A stretch of DNA of 64,000 nucleotides from Parcubacteria group bacterium M10-OD1-1 (GCA_003056145.1 LSNL01000005.1:38946-102945), one strand, 5' to 3'; positions 33,643-43,181 are shown, counted from the stretch's first letter. The notes: generated by a model from the letters alone, not told the origin. Numbers and translations: made by a program.

Positions 33643-34083
33643 TTAGTGTTCTTTCACTATTACTATTATTTCAGCTGAAATTTTTCTTCCTAATTCTATT
33701 TTTACTTTATACTCACCTAATCGTTTAATACTTTCCTTCATTATAATAGATTTTTCTAAAATATCCAAATTTTCTTTTTTTAAAGCTTTTTCTATTTCCT
33801 TAGCGCCAACTGAACCAAAAAGCTTCCCTTCTTTAGATTTAGATAAAATAATTATTTTTTTATTATTCAATTTTTGAGCTAATTGTTGAATTTTTTGTTT
33901 ATTCTCTAATTCTAATTGATTTATTTTTTCTTGTTGTCGTTTAGTTTCTTGAATAGTTTTTTCAGTCGCGATTTGAGCTAATTTTTTTGGCAATAGAAAA
34001 TTTCTAGCATAACCTTCAGCGACTTCTTTTAATTCTCCTCTTTTTCCTAATTTTTTAACATCTTGTACAAGGATTATCTTCAT
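33643..34083 (-). CDS. rplI: 50S ribosomal protein L9
   Basis: 146 residues. It starts MKIILVQDVKKLGKRGELKEVAEGYARNFLLPKKLA, the full N-terminal L9 signature, then a long lysine/glutamine-rich connecting helix and a C-terminal rRNA-binding domain. L9 is lost in several CPR lineages, so its presence narrows the placement of this genome. It is the last gene of a run starting with ctpA or further upstream, 18 nt after the protease. Confidence 0.96.
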   Translation of the reverse strand: MKIILVQDVKKLGKRGELKEVAEGYARNFLLPKKLAQIATEKTIQETKRQQEKINQLELENKQKIQQLAQKLNNKKIIILSKSKEGKLFGSVGAKEIEKALKKENLDILEKSIIMKESIKRLGEYKVKIELGRKISAEIIVIVKEH

Positions 34084-34101
34084 AGTTTTATTCTTAAAAA
34101 T

Positions 34102-35490
34102 TTATTTTAATTTACTTTTAATTACTGACAAAGCTTTAGCGAGTTGTGGATCCTGATGTTTTTTATAATCATTAAGAGTAAAATCAACTTTAATATCTGG
34201 TTGAATACCTTTTTTCATTATATAATCACCGTTAGGAGTTAACCATTTAGCTACAGTTATCTTGATACTTGAGCCTCCTGGTAGATCCATTAATTGTTGC
34301 ACACTTCCTTTTCCAAAAGACTTTTTTCCGATAAGCGTTATCCCTCTATCATCCTTAAGTGCTCCAGCTAATATTTCAGCAGCACTAGCACTTCCTTCAT
34401 TAATTAATACTACCATTGGAATAGAACTCAATTTATCTCCTCCTAAAGTATAAAGGGCTTCCTTCTTGCCAGCACTATTTTCTTCTGAAACTACTACTTT
34501 CCCCTTAGGTATCATCCTACTAGCAATAGATACGGCCTTATCTAAAAGTCCTCCTGGGTCATTTCTTAAATCTAAAATTATACCCTTGCTTCCCTTTTCT
34601 AGAATTTTGTTAGTAGCTTCATCAAATTCTTTAGCTGTATTCTCAGAAAATTTAGTAATTCGGACATAAGCAATTTGATCTTTTTTAAATTTTAATTTAA
34701 CACTCTTAATCTCAATAATGTCTCTCTTAATAGTGATCTCACTAGTTTTTTTATCTCCTTGATGAAGAACTGTTAAAATCACCTTAGTTCCTTTTTTCCC
34801 TCTAATCAAGTTAACTGCTTGGTCAATTGGTAGACCAGCTATTACATTATTGTTAACTTTTAATATTTTATCTCCGCTTCTTAAGCCTGCCCTTTTAGCT
34901 GGTGAACCGTCTAACGGAGTAACTACTGTCAACATATAGTCTTTCATTCCTAATTCTGCGCCAATCCCTTCAAAACTTCCTTTAATATCTTGAGAAAAAT
35001 CTTTACTTTGTTTAGGATTAAAGAAGTCAGTATAGGGATCACCAGTCGCTTTTAGCATACCATTAATTGCTCCATAAATCATTTTTTGAGCATTTAGTTT
35101 ATTCCTGTCAATATGTTTTTCTTTCACTAAATCCCAGACTTTCCAAAAAAGAGAAAAATCTACCGTTTTATCAGGAGATAATTTATGCTGAATAAAAACT
35201 TTATCTAGAGGAATTTTTCCACTATCAGAAGAAAAACTGCTTTCTCCTTTTTTTAATCCTAAGAAAAAGCTACCTGCAATCAAAAAAATAACAATAAAAA
35301 GAAGGAGGTATTTTTTAAAGATTTTCCGATTAGCTTCTAAATTATTTTCTTCTTTTTTTAAAGCTATTAAGTGTTCAGATAGTTCTTTTGATTTTTCAAT
35401 CGTTGTTGTTTCTTCAAGATTAATTTTTTCAATTTTTCCTTGTTCTTTGTCCAACTCATTTTTATTTATTTGCTTAAATTTTTCTTCCAT
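34102..35490 (-). CDS. S41 carboxy-terminal processing peptidase (CtpA/Prc)
   Basis: 462 residues. A cytosolic Lys/Glu-rich N-terminus of about 60 residues and one membrane helix (about 61-79) precede the CTP N-terminal helices (VWDLVKEKHIDRNKL), a PDZ domain (about 160-240; SPAKRAGLRSGDKILKVNN) and the S41 core: ILDLRNDPGGLLD, the serine in NEGSASAAEILAG and the lysine in GKKSFGKGSVQ of the Ser-Lys dyad. It trims or degrades proteins at the outer membrane face. The long charged N-tail is unusual for the family. Confidence 0.93.
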   Translation of the reverse strand: MEEKFKQINKNELDKEQGKIEKINLEETTTIEKSKELSEHLIALKKEENNLEANRKIFKKYLLLFIVIFLIAGSFFLGLKKGESSFSSDSGKIPLDKVFIQHKLSPDKTVDFSLFWKVWDLVKEKHIDRNKLNAQKMIYGAINGMLKATGDPYTDFFNPKQSKDFSQDIKGSFEGIGAELGMKDYMLTVVTPLDGSPAKRAGLRSGDKILKVNNNVIAGLPIDQAVNLIRGKKGTKVILTVLHQGDKKTSEITIKRDIIEIKSVKLKFKKDQIAYVRITKFSENTAKEFDEATNKILEKGSKGIILDLRNDPGGLLDKAVSIASRMIPKGKVVVSEENSAGKKEALYTLGGDKLSSIPMVVLINEGSASAAEILAGALKDDRGITLIGKKSFGKGSVQQLMDLPGGSSIKITVAKWLTPNGDYIMKKGIQPDIKVDFTLNDYKKHQDPQLAKALSVIKSKLK

Positions 35491-35532
35491 TATAGTTTTT
35501 ATTAAATTTATTTTTTATTGACTAAACTACTT

Positions 35533-36342
35533 TTAATTGTGTTTAGGTAAAGGCTTACCTAAATATTCCCCAAAAAATATAATAGCACTTTTAATATGAA
35601 TCCAGGTTAATTTATTAAATAAAAGTGACTGGATAACTCCTTTTCCAACAGAACCACGCCCATGATAATGATACATCTCAGAAGTTGGCAAATAAATTAT
35701 TTTCCAACCATTATCCCAAAACCTTCTACACCAATCTGTATCTTCAAAATACATTTTAAATTTTTCATTCATTAGACCAACTTTTTTGATGGCTTTTCTG
35801 CTAGTCATCAAAGCAGAACCCATCAGCCAATCAACTTCTTTTTCTTCTTGATGATTAAATTCTTTCATTAAAAAACTATCTAAGTTTTTTTTAGCGAACC
35901 AGAGCCTACCTAAAAAAGTTCTTCGATAAATTATAGTCAAAGGAGTAGGAAATCTCAGACAAGAATATTGGAGAGTAGTATTGAAATTTAATAATTTAGG
36001 ACCAACTATTCCTACTTTAGGATTATTTTCTATATAGTTAAGTAGCCTTTCAATAGCCTTATCCTTAACAATAATATCTCCATTTAAAATTAGAATGAAT
36101 TCTCCTTGACTAGTATTGTAACCTTTTTTGACTAGTCTTCCAAATCCAATATTTTTTTCAGAAGGAATAAATTTAATTTCAGGAAAATATTCCTTCATCA
36201 TTAATTCTGACCGTTCTTCTGTAGCGCTATCTACGACAATAATTTCAAAATCTGTTAAAATTAAATTTTTTTTGATAGAATTTAAACAAACTTTAAGTAA
36301 TTCGGGATTTTTATAACTAGTAACAATAATAGAAAGTTTCAT
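35533..36342 (-). CDS. Glycosyltransferase family 2, rhamnosyltransferase-like
   Basis: 269 residues, GT-A fold. IIVTSYKNPELLKVCLNSI opens, then IIVVDSATEE, the metal-binding LILNGDI, and the downstream EVDWLMGSALMTSRKAI and YFEDTDWCRRFWDNGW segments typical of WbbL-like rhamnosyltransferases. It would add a sugar to a lipid-linked acceptor at the cytosolic face. It lies between an LCP gene and the ctpA gene. Confidence 0.88.
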   Translation of the reverse strand: MKLSIIVTSYKNPELLKVCLNSIKKNLILTDFEIIVVDSATEERSELMMKEYFPEIKFIPSEKNIGFGRLVKKGYNTSQGEFILILNGDIIVKDKAIERLLNYIENNPKVGIVGPKLLNFNTTLQYSCLRFPTPLTIIYRRTFLGRLWFAKKNLDSFLMKEFNHQEEKEVDWLMGSALMTSRKAIKKVGLMNEKFKMYFEDTDWCRRFWDNGWKIIYLPTSEMYHYHGRGSVGKGVIQSLLFNKLTWIHIKSAIIFFGEYLGKPLPKHN

Positions 36343-36372
36343 CGTTTATCTTTTTAATTATCTTAATAACAC

Positions 36373-37614
36373 TTAGTCAGAAGAAGATTTTTTATTTTCT
36401 TGTAAATTTGAATTAAAAATATTTTGAAAAAGATTTTGAATTTTATTATAATTATTGCCCTTAAGTAAAAGAATATCGCCAAAAGTAGCATCTTTTTTAC
36501 CATAAACTAAGCCAGTCTGAGAATTATCACTACTGTCTATAACTCTTTGGTATAGTTGATAACCTTGCATTTTTTTATACAAATCGTAAAAGCGTTTCAT
36601 CTCCCATATCTGCATATCAGTTTTTACATTATCACCTAAATTATTAAGAATTCCATTTAACTTAGCAAAATTAGTTAAGGTTCCAGCACTAAGTAATTGA
36701 TTTTTAACTGCTTGCAAAACTTCTTGTTGTCGCTTAGCCCGTTTAAAATCATTAGAAGTTTCTCTAGAACGAGCGTAGCAAAGAGCGTCGGTAGAATTTA
36801 AAATATGAGTGCCAGCACTTAATTTAAAAACACCATTACATTCTGGATGAGCATTAGTACATAAAGGATAGCTCTTTATAATCCTCTTTCTTTTTATTTT
36901 TTTAGTTCCTGGAAAATAAACATTGACTGTTTTATTTTCATACTTTCCGGTTGGAATGGTAAAAGTAGTTTTATCACAAACTTGAGGTTGATTAAATTGA
37001 ACTGATTCTTCAAATGGTTTGTCTAGAGTTATTTTTACTCCACCAATTATATCAATAATTTTTTTAAAGCCATTAAAATTTATAACTACAGCGTAATGAA
37101 TTGGGATACCAGTAATAGAACTAATAGTCTTTTCCATATATTTTATTCCCTGCCCATTTCCCTTTCTTTCCCCATAAGCATACACAGCATTGAGTTTTGT
37201 CTTATAACCAACGGCTGAATTATCAACAAATAAGTCACGAGGAATAGAGATTAATGCCACTTTTTTCATTTTTGGTTCTACACTAAGAATCATTATTGTA
37301 TCTGCTAAAGTTCCTCCAGCTGGATCGTTGGCACCTCGCATACCCAAAAGTAAAACATTAATTCTTCCCTCTTTTTCACCTTTTAGTTGATTATCAACAC
37401 CAGGAATATTATGTACCAAAGTTTGAAAGATTCCACCATTGGAAATCTTTTTGAAAAAACTATCAGCTTTCCATAAAAAAATTCCTCCACCAATAATAAG
37501 AATAATAGCTATAACAGCTATTATTTTAAACCATTTGGCTTGATAAAATTTTTTATTTTTTTCTTTTTGAATATTATTACTTCTAACGAATTGTTTTTTT
37601 CCTATATAAGACAT
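36373..37614 (-). CDS. LytR-CpsA-Psr (LCP) family glycopolymer transferase
   Basis: 413 residues with one membrane helix (about 29-48). The LCP domain has RINVLLLGMRGAND, the conserved ADTIMILSV, LISIPRDLFV with the conserved Arg-Asp, and ALCYARSRETSNDFKRAKRQQE with the paired arginines that hold pyrophosphate. LCP enzymes move lipid-linked glycans onto peptidoglycan or protein. An inserted loop near 205-265 holds several cysteines. It is the likely attachment step for glycans made by the neighbouring GTs, and has its own promoter 65 nt upstream. Confidence 0.93.
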   Translation of the reverse strand: MSYIGKKQFVRSNNIQKEKNKKFYQAKWFKIIAVIAIILIIGGGIFLWKADSFFKKISNGGIFQTLVHNIPGVDNQLKGEKEGRINVLLLGMRGANDPAGGTLADTIMILSVEPKMKKVALISIPRDLFVDNSAVGYKTKLNAVYAYGERKGNGQGIKYMEKTISSITGIPIHYAVVINFNGFKKIIDIIGGVKITLDKPFEESVQFNQPQVCDKTTFTIPTGKYENKTVNVYFPGTKKIKRKRIIKSYPLCTNAHPECNGVFKLSAGTHILNSTDALCYARSRETSNDFKRAKRQQEVLQAVKNQLLSAGTLTNFAKLNGILNNLGDNVKTDMQIWEMKRFYDLYKKMQGYQLYQRVIDSSDNSQTGLVYGKKDATFGDILLLKGNNYNKIQNLFQNIFNSNLQENKKSSSD

Positions 37615-37679
37615 AAATTTTTTTCTTTTTTTAATAAACTGTTTTTTATTTAAAAACGCAACCCTTTAATAATAATTTT

Positions 37680-37708
37680 ATTGTACGCTAAACCTAGTTG
37701 TTGGTCAA
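37680..37708 (-). promoter_or_regulatory. Promoter of the LCP-GT2-ctpA-rplI run
   Basis: Minus strand: TTGACC (37703-37708), a 17-bp spacer, TACAAT (37680-37685). Leader of about 60 nt to the LCP ATG. Confidence 0.65.
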
Positions 37709-37739
37709 ACAAAATTTCATTTATATTTTCTTAATAAAA

Positions 37740-38885
37740 CTAAAGTTTTTCAAAAATTTTTAATAATTTTTCAGCTGTTTTTAACCAAGAAAAATTATTA
37801 ATTTGGAGAATACCTTTATTAACTAATTCTTCCTGCAACTGTTTATTATTAATAATTTTTTTTATTTTTTCTGCTAATTCACTGCTATCGCTAGGATTAA
37901 AAAATAATACCGCCCCTCCAGCTATTTCTCGATGAGGAGGTATATCTGAAGCTAAAACAGGAACTTTCATCGCTAAAGCTTCCAGGATAGGCATTCCAAA
38001 ACCTTCATAAAATGACGGGAAACAAAATATTTGTGCACTAGCTATAAAAGATGGTTTGTCTTGGTCTGCTATATAACCAGCGAAAATAACTCCTCCTTCT
38101 AATTTTTCTTCTGCAATTACTCTATCAATTTTTTTGTCATAATTATATCCTTTCACTCCAGCTAAAACTAATTTCGGTTTCTCACCAATAAAATCTTTAT
38201 TCGCTAAAAATTGAGCATAAGCCCTCAAAAGAACAGGAACATTTTTTCTTGGTTGTAAAGTTCCCATATATAAAATAAATTTAGCTGGTAATTTATATTT
38301 TATTTGAACTTTTTCAATCTCTATTTGATTAATAGGTTGGTAAAAATTTTGAGCTATGGAATTATAAATCCAAGTCACTTTTTCTGATTTAACTTTATAA
38401 TATTTAATAATTTCTTGATGAGTAAATTGTGAAACTCCAATAATTTTATCAGCTCTTTTTATACTTAAAGGTATTAATATTTTCAAAAAAATTAAATCTG
38501 ACCATTTAATAAATTGTGAGAAAAAATTAAAAGAAATATCATGAATGATAGTAATAATTTTTATTTTTTTCTTAACAAAAAAAGGCGTAATATATTGAGT
38601 AAGATAGATATCTACCGGATTTTTTCTTAAATATTTTGGTAAAGTCCAAAAATTCCAGCTAAATTTATTTTGAGTTTTTAAAGTAATAATTTGAAAATTT
38701 TCTTTAGCCTGAATAGCTAATTCTTTTTTTATTGTAGCTATTATTTTTTTTTCTAGAATATCAGTAAAAAGATAGTAACTATTTTCTTGATCAATAAGCG
38801 CTAGATTTTTAACTATATTAAAAAAAACCGCTTCATCCCCTGTTCGTTTTTTCCCAACATTCCTAATATCAATTCCAATTTTCAT
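37740..38885 (-). CDS. Glycosyltransferase family 4, mannosyltransferase-like
   Basis: 381 residues. A GT4 enzyme with the RfaB/MtfB-like pattern: KIGIDIRNVGKKRTGDEAVFF at the start, DIYLTQYITPFFV, IIHDISF, MGTLQPRKNVPVLL and EX7E in YEGFGMPILEALAMKVPVL. It is the last gene of a three-gene minus-strand unit with the ligase/polymerase gene at 38918 and the GT4 gene at 40513. Sugar specificity cannot be read. Confidence 0.88.
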   Translation of the reverse strand: MKIGIDIRNVGKKRTGDEAVFFNIVKNLALIDQENSYYLFTDILEKKIIATIKKELAIQAKENFQIITLKTQNKFSWNFWTLPKYLRKNPVDIYLTQYITPFFVKKKIKIITIIHDISFNFFSQFIKWSDLIFLKILIPLSIKRADKIIGVSQFTHQEIIKYYKVKSEKVTWIYNSIAQNFYQPINQIEIEKVQIKYKLPAKFILYMGTLQPRKNVPVLLRAYAQFLANKDFIGEKPKLVLAGVKGYNYDKKIDRVIAEEKLEGGVIFAGYIADQDKPSFIASAQIFCFPSFYEGFGMPILEALAMKVPVLASDIPPHREIAGGAVLFFNPSDSSELAEKIKKIINNKQLQEELVNKGILQINNFSWLKTAEKLLKIFEKL

Positions 38886-38917
38886 ATTTTTTTTGATTTA
38901 TTTTTTAGAAACTATTT

Positions 38918-40519
38918 TTAAAAAAAGCTCGTTCCCTTACTTGAATAAGCTAATAAAGAAACACTTACCCCTAACCAAACCCACCAAAATCCCAATAAAA
39001 TTCCAGAATTAAATAAATTAGGGATAATTATAGCCAACCAACTAATAATAATAAACATCATTAAAGTTTTTTGTAAGTGTTTTTGAGTAAGAAAGAATTT
39101 TTTAATAGACAGATAAAAAATAGAAGCTATTAAAAGTAAAAAGGTTATTATTCCTAAAATACCAGAGCTCAGCCAAACCTCTAAAAAAATATTAGAAGAA
39201 TTTAAGGCATTCCCTAATTTATCTTTTCCTAAAATTATCCCTATATTTCCCCAGCCAATACCCAGAAAAGGATGCTTTTTAATTTCTTGCCAAGATTGCT
39301 TGTAAATCTGAGAACGAATATTAACCGTTGGGTCAACTCTTTTAATTTCTGTTACAAATTGACCAGCTTCTTGTTCTTTTTTAATAGCTTCCAATTTTAT
39401 ATAACGACAATGATATTTTTTCAATTCGTCCATTTTATTGATTAGCCCTTGAGCTAAAAGTTGAGTAGGTTTTTTTGGACAAGCAATAGTTATTTTTTGC
39501 AGTCCCGATCCAACACTTCGAGCTCTATTAAATAATTGGAAATTAGTTAAATGTAAACTCATAATCAACACTAGACTAAAAATACCAAGACTAGAAAAAA
39601 GTATTAAAGTTTGCCAAAAAACTTTAGTTTTAAAACTAATTCCTACTAAAACTAAAAAAACTAGGAAACTAATTAAAGCTCCTAGCCAAGCACTTCTACT
39701 GACTGTTAAAATTAAATCTATCTCGGCCAAAACTAAACCAGTTAATAGAAAAAATTTTGTTGTTTTTAAAAAATTAAACTTTGGTTTTTCTACACCTAAA
39801 ATAAAATACCAACTAGCATAAAGAACGCTTAGAAAAACTGCAATAAAGATACCCAACCAATCTGGTTCGGTAAAGGTAGCATTTGGCCTACCAGGCATTA
39901 CTTCTAGCCCTGATTGATTATAGATAAAATTAATATTTTGCCAAAGTCCAAACAGAAGAATTATTATTGAAGAACTAAAAAAATAAGGAAGTAGCCTTTT
40001 TAAAGCGTTGAAAGATTTTAAATAAATTCTAATTAAAAAATAGAAAGCAATAAAAGAAATTATTACCACAACTATTTTAAAAGATTCTCTTGTCCAAGAG
40101 CTAAAGAGGCTTAAAAAGTTAGTTAAACCAAAAATCACCACTAACCAATCCAACCAAATAAACTTCAACCTTGAAAAAAGAGCTTTTCTCTTAAAAGATA
40201 GACTAATCAAAGCTATTAAAATTAATGTCCCTAAAATTTGATATGGGCGCAGGGCTATACCCAATTCCTTCGGCGCTAAATTAATATTTTCTAAAACTAA
40301 GGTTCCAATAAAAAAACCCACCATCCAACTCGGTCGATAAAGAGATAAAAGAAAAACCAAACTAATAAAAAAAATAAAATCTCCTAACTGAATAGAGATA
40401 ACCCCCATTTGATTCAAGAGAATGAGAAAAAAAACCAAAAAAATATTAGTTAGTAATAGATAACTTTTTAGAGAATTTATTTTTTGAATAAAAATTTTTA
40501 TTTTATTAACTATCAGCAT
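38918..40519 (-). CDS. O-antigen ligase/polymerase-like membrane protein (second copy)
   Basis: 533 residues with about twelve hydrophobic segments. The Wzy_C/WaaL loop runs from about 345 to 460: a basic, cysteine-containing part (CPKKPTQLLAQGLINKM), then VNIRSQIYKQSWQEIKKHP, GIGWGN and NSSNIFLEVWLSSG. It is distinct from the copy at 21 and has a longer loop. It overlaps the upstream GT4 by 7 nt, so the two are coupled. Polymerase or ligase activity is not distinguishable. Confidence 0.8.
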   Translation of the reverse strand: MLIVNKIKIFIQKINSLKSYLLLTNIFLVFFLILLNQMGVISIQLGDFIFFISLVFLLSLYRPSWMVGFFIGTLVLENINLAPKELGIALRPYQILGTLILIALISLSFKRKALFSRLKFIWLDWLVVIFGLTNFLSLFSSWTRESFKIVVVIISFIAFYFLIRIYLKSFNALKRLLPYFFSSSIIILLFGLWQNINFIYNQSGLEVMPGRPNATFTEPDWLGIFIAVFLSVLYASWYFILGVEKPKFNFLKTTKFFLLTGLVLAEIDLILTVSRSAWLGALISFLVFLVLVGISFKTKVFWQTLILFSSLGIFSLVLIMSLHLTNFQLFNRARSVGSGLQKITIACPKKPTQLLAQGLINKMDELKKYHCRYIKLEAIKKEQEAGQFVTEIKRVDPTVNIRSQIYKQSWQEIKKHPFLGIGWGNIGIILGKDKLGNALNSSNIFLEVWLSSGILGIITFLLLIASIFYLSIKKFFLTQKHLQKTLMMFIIISWLAIIIPNLFNSGILLGFWWVWLGVSVSLLAYSSKGTSFF

Positions 40520-41733
40520 ATTACTTTATTATTCAATGCATAAATTAGCTGAGCAGTTTTCTTCAGAAAATTATTCCAAGAAAAATATTTTGCTCTTATT
40601 TTTCCACGACGAGAAAGAGTTAATCGCAATTTTGGATTAGTTAAAACATTTTTGATAACCATTGCAATATCATCAGTGCTATCTGGCTCACAATATAAAA
40701 CACTATCCCCACCTACCTCAGGTAAAGAAGATTTTTTTGAAACAATAGTTGGTGTACCAACATTCATAGCTTCTAAAGCTGGCAGACCAAATCCTTCATA
40801 ATAAGAAGGATAAACAAAACAACTAGCCTGAGCAAAAAGAGCTGGTAAATCAGTTTGATTAACAACTCCTAAAAGTTTAACAGATTTAGTTAAATTAAGT
40901 TGGCGGACTAATTTTTCTGCATCAGTTATCAAGGGAAAGAGTTTGGGCATTAATTTTCCATAAATAACTAATTGGGGCAAAGAAGTAAGGAAAAATTCTT
41001 TTTTATTTCTTTCTTGTAAGAATTTATACGCATAAATTACTTTTTCTACATTTTTTCTAATCTCATATCCCCCTCCAGCAAAGATATAGCCAGACTTCAA
41101 ATTATATTTTTTCAGAACTTTCTCCCTTTCATTTTTACTGATTTCTCTTTTATATGAATCATCTACATCAATATAACTAGTGCTAATCTTTTCTCCATTA
41201 ATTTGAAGTTTTTGGATTAAGTCTTTTTCTGTTCTTTTAGAAATGGCAATAATTTTATCAGATTTTTTTATCGATTTCTCTATGAACTTTTGATATATAT
41301 GTTTTCTAAAATTATCAAGATAGCTAGGAAAAATTTTTGGAATAAGATCGTGAACCAACATCAAGTGTTGAATTTTTTTACTTCTTATGATAGTCGCCGA
41401 TTGATAAAGGCTCAAGAAAAAATCACACCGATCTTTTTTAATATATCGAGGAAGTAAAAATTTTTCCCACAAAACTTTCCTTATTAAATCATCTCTTTTC
41501 CAAAAAGGTAAAAATACTTTCTTTTCGACTATATTGATTGGTAATTTATTCTTTTTGGTAAGGTCTTCTTCTAGATAAATAACAAAGGTTACTTTTTTAT
41601 GAGTTATCTTGGATAGCTCTCCCTCTAAAATATCCAGCCTCCTCAAAATATTATTAGTTACTTGACCAATTCCAGTTTGTGGTTTTCTCGAAAAAGAAGC
41701 GTTAATTCCAATTTTAATAGTTTTATTTTCCAT
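40513..41733 (-). CDS. Glycosyltransferase family 4
   Basis: 406 residues. The start IKIGINASFSRKPQTGIGQVTNN, VHDLIPKIFPSYL, then IDVDDSYKR, IFAGGYEIRKN-like nucleotide-sugar domain entry and EX7E in YEGFGLPALEAMNVGTPT identify a GT4. It heads the minus-strand unit that includes the second polymerase/ligase and is divergent from the sugar-dehydrogenase gene. Its promoter geometry predicts a leaderless mRNA. Confidence 0.88.
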   Translation of the reverse strand: MENKTIKIGINASFSRKPQTGIGQVTNNILRRLDILEGELSKITHKKVTFVIYLEEDLTKKNKLPINIVEKKVFLPFWKRDDLIRKVLWEKFLLPRYIKKDRCDFFLSLYQSATIIRSKKIQHLMLVHDLIPKIFPSYLDNFRKHIYQKFIEKSIKKSDKIIAISKRTEKDLIQKLQINGEKISTSYIDVDDSYKREISKNEREKVLKKYNLKSGYIFAGGGYEIRKNVEKVIYAYKFLQERNKKEFFLTSLPQLVIYGKLMPKLFPLITDAEKLVRQLNLTKSVKLLGVVNQTDLPALFAQASCFVYPSYYEGFGLPALEAMNVGTPTIVSKKSSLPEVGGDSVLYCEPDSTDDIAMVIKNVLTNPKLRLTLSRRGKIRAKYFSWNNFLKKTAQLIYALNNKVIC

Positions 41734-41739
41734 ATTTAT

Positions 41740-41768
41740 ATTCTATCGTATTATTTTATTTGTGTCAT
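41740..41768 (-). promoter_or_regulatory. Promoter of the GT4 gene at 41733, leaderless geometry
   Basis: Minus strand: ATGACA (41763-41768), a 17-bp spacer, TAGAAT (41740-41745), then 6 nt to the ATG at 41733. Both boxes match 5 of 6. Confidence 0.5.
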
Positions 41769-41860
41769 CTTTTATTTTTTATATTTGCTATTTATTAAAT
41801 ATTCTTTTAAAATTAATCTTGTCCTTATGATTGTACTAATTGTTTTAAAAAATAAAGTTT

Positions 41861-43144
41861 ATGTCTCAAAAAAATACTCAAACTGTTTGTATTGTCGGAT
41901 TAGGCTATGTTGGCTTACCTTTAGCTATTAGATGTTCTGAAAAAGGCTATAAAACTTTTGGTTTTGATAATAATCAAAAAAAAATAAAATCTATTCAAGC
42001 AAATAAAAGCCCCATCAAAGAAGCTTACATTGAAAAAAATTTGTCTCGCTACCCTATCTCTGCCACTACCAATGAAAAAGTTATTGCCACCTCAAATATT
42101 ATTATTATTTGTGTTCCTACTCCCGTAGATAAAAACTTTTATCCTGACTTAAGCCCAGTTATTTCAGCAACTAAACTAGTAGCTAAAAATGTTCAGAAAG
42201 GAAGTTTAGTTATCTTGGAATCGACTGTTAATCCTGGCGTGAGTGAAGAAATTATTGCTCCAATTTTTCAAAAAGCTGGATTTGAAATTGGCAAAGATGT
42301 TTTTATTGCTCATTGTCCAGAAAGAATTAATCCAGGCGATTCTAAATGGAATGTAACTAATATTCCCAGAGTAGTAGGAGCCTTTACTGCTGCCGGGTTA
42401 GAAAAAGCTGTCGCTTTTTACAAAAGCATTATTGACGGAAATATTCGTCCAATGAAATCTATTCGGGAAGCCGAAGCAGTGAAAATAGTAGAAAATTCTT
42501 TTAGAGATATAAATATTGCTTTCGTTAATGAATTAGCTAAATCTTTCGACAAACTAGAAATTGACGTTAAAGATGTAATCTTAGGAGCAGCAACAAAACC
42601 GTTTGCCTTTATGCCTCATTTTCCTTCTTGTGGTGTTGGTGGTCATTGTATCCCTGTTGATCCTTACTATCTAATAGAAAAAGCCAAGCGATCTGGCTTT
42701 AATCATAAATTTTTACGCACCGCTAGAGAAATAAACAATTCCATGCCTATTTACACAGTTGAGCTTTTAAAAAATGCCCTTAATAAAATTGGTAAATCTC
42801 TCAAAGGAACTTCAGTTGGAATATTGGGCGTAGCCTATAAAGCTAATGTTGATGATGTTCGTGAATCTCCTGCTGTTTCAATTATAGAAGAAATTAAAAA
42901 ATCTGAAGCCCAACTCAATATTTTTGATCCTTATATTCCTAGTCAATCCACTGTTAAAACATTAGAAGAATTACTAACTAAAAGTGAGGTTTTAATTTTA
43001 GCTACTGACCACAATGAGTTTAAAAATATAGACCCAAAGGATTTTCAAAAACATGATATTAAAATTATTATTGATGGAAAAAATTGCCTAAATAAAGAGG
43101 TTTTAGAAAAATTAGATATTATCTATAAAGGTATCGGTAGATAA
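41861..43144 (+). CDS. UDP-N-acetyl-sugar 6-dehydrogenase (WecC/TuaD-like)
   Basis: 427 residues. The NAD-binding start VCIVGLGYVGLPLAIRCSEKGY, CVPTPVDKNFYPDLS, LESTVNPG and CPERINPGD lead to the catalytic cysteine in FPSCGVGGHCIPVDPYYL (about residue 265) and a C-terminal GVAYKANVDDVRESPA. It oxidises a UDP-hexose or UDP-HexNAc to the uronic acid. The INPGD and GGHCIPVDPY segments favour the WecC/UDP-ManNAc or UDP-GlcNAc dehydrogenase branch. It is the only sugar-nucleotide enzyme in the window and implies an acidic sugar in the glycan. Confidence 0.9.
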   Translation: MSQKNTQTVCIVGLGYVGLPLAIRCSEKGYKTFGFDNNQKKIKSIQANKSPIKEAYIEKNLSRYPISATTNEKVIATSNIIIICVPTPVDKNFYPDLSPVISATKLVAKNVQKGSLVILESTVNPGVSEEIIAPIFQKAGFEIGKDVFIAHCPERINPGDSKWNVTNIPRVVGAFTAAGLEKAVAFYKSIIDGNIRPMKSIREAEAVKIVENSFRDINIAFVNELAKSFDKLEIDVKDVILGAATKPFAFMPHFPSCGVGGHCIPVDPYYLIEKAKRSGFNHKFLRTAREINNSMPIYTVELLKNALNKIGKSLKGTSVGILGVAYKANVDDVRESPAVSIIEEIKKSEAQLNIFDPYIPSQSTVKTLEELLTKSEVLILATDHNEFKNIDPKDFQKHDIKIIIDGKNCLNKEVLEKLDIIYKGIGR

Positions 43145-43152
43145 AATTAAAC

Positions 43153-43181
43153 TTTACTTTGAGCTATAAATAAGATATAAT
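43153..43181 (+). promoter_or_regulatory. Possible promoter for the 43242-49083 gene run
   Basis: TTTACT (43153-43158), a 17-bp spacer, TATAAT (43176-43181). The -10 box is perfect, the -35 box is weak. It overlaps a hairpin (43173-43202) that could instead end the dehydrogenase transcript. Confidence 0.4.
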
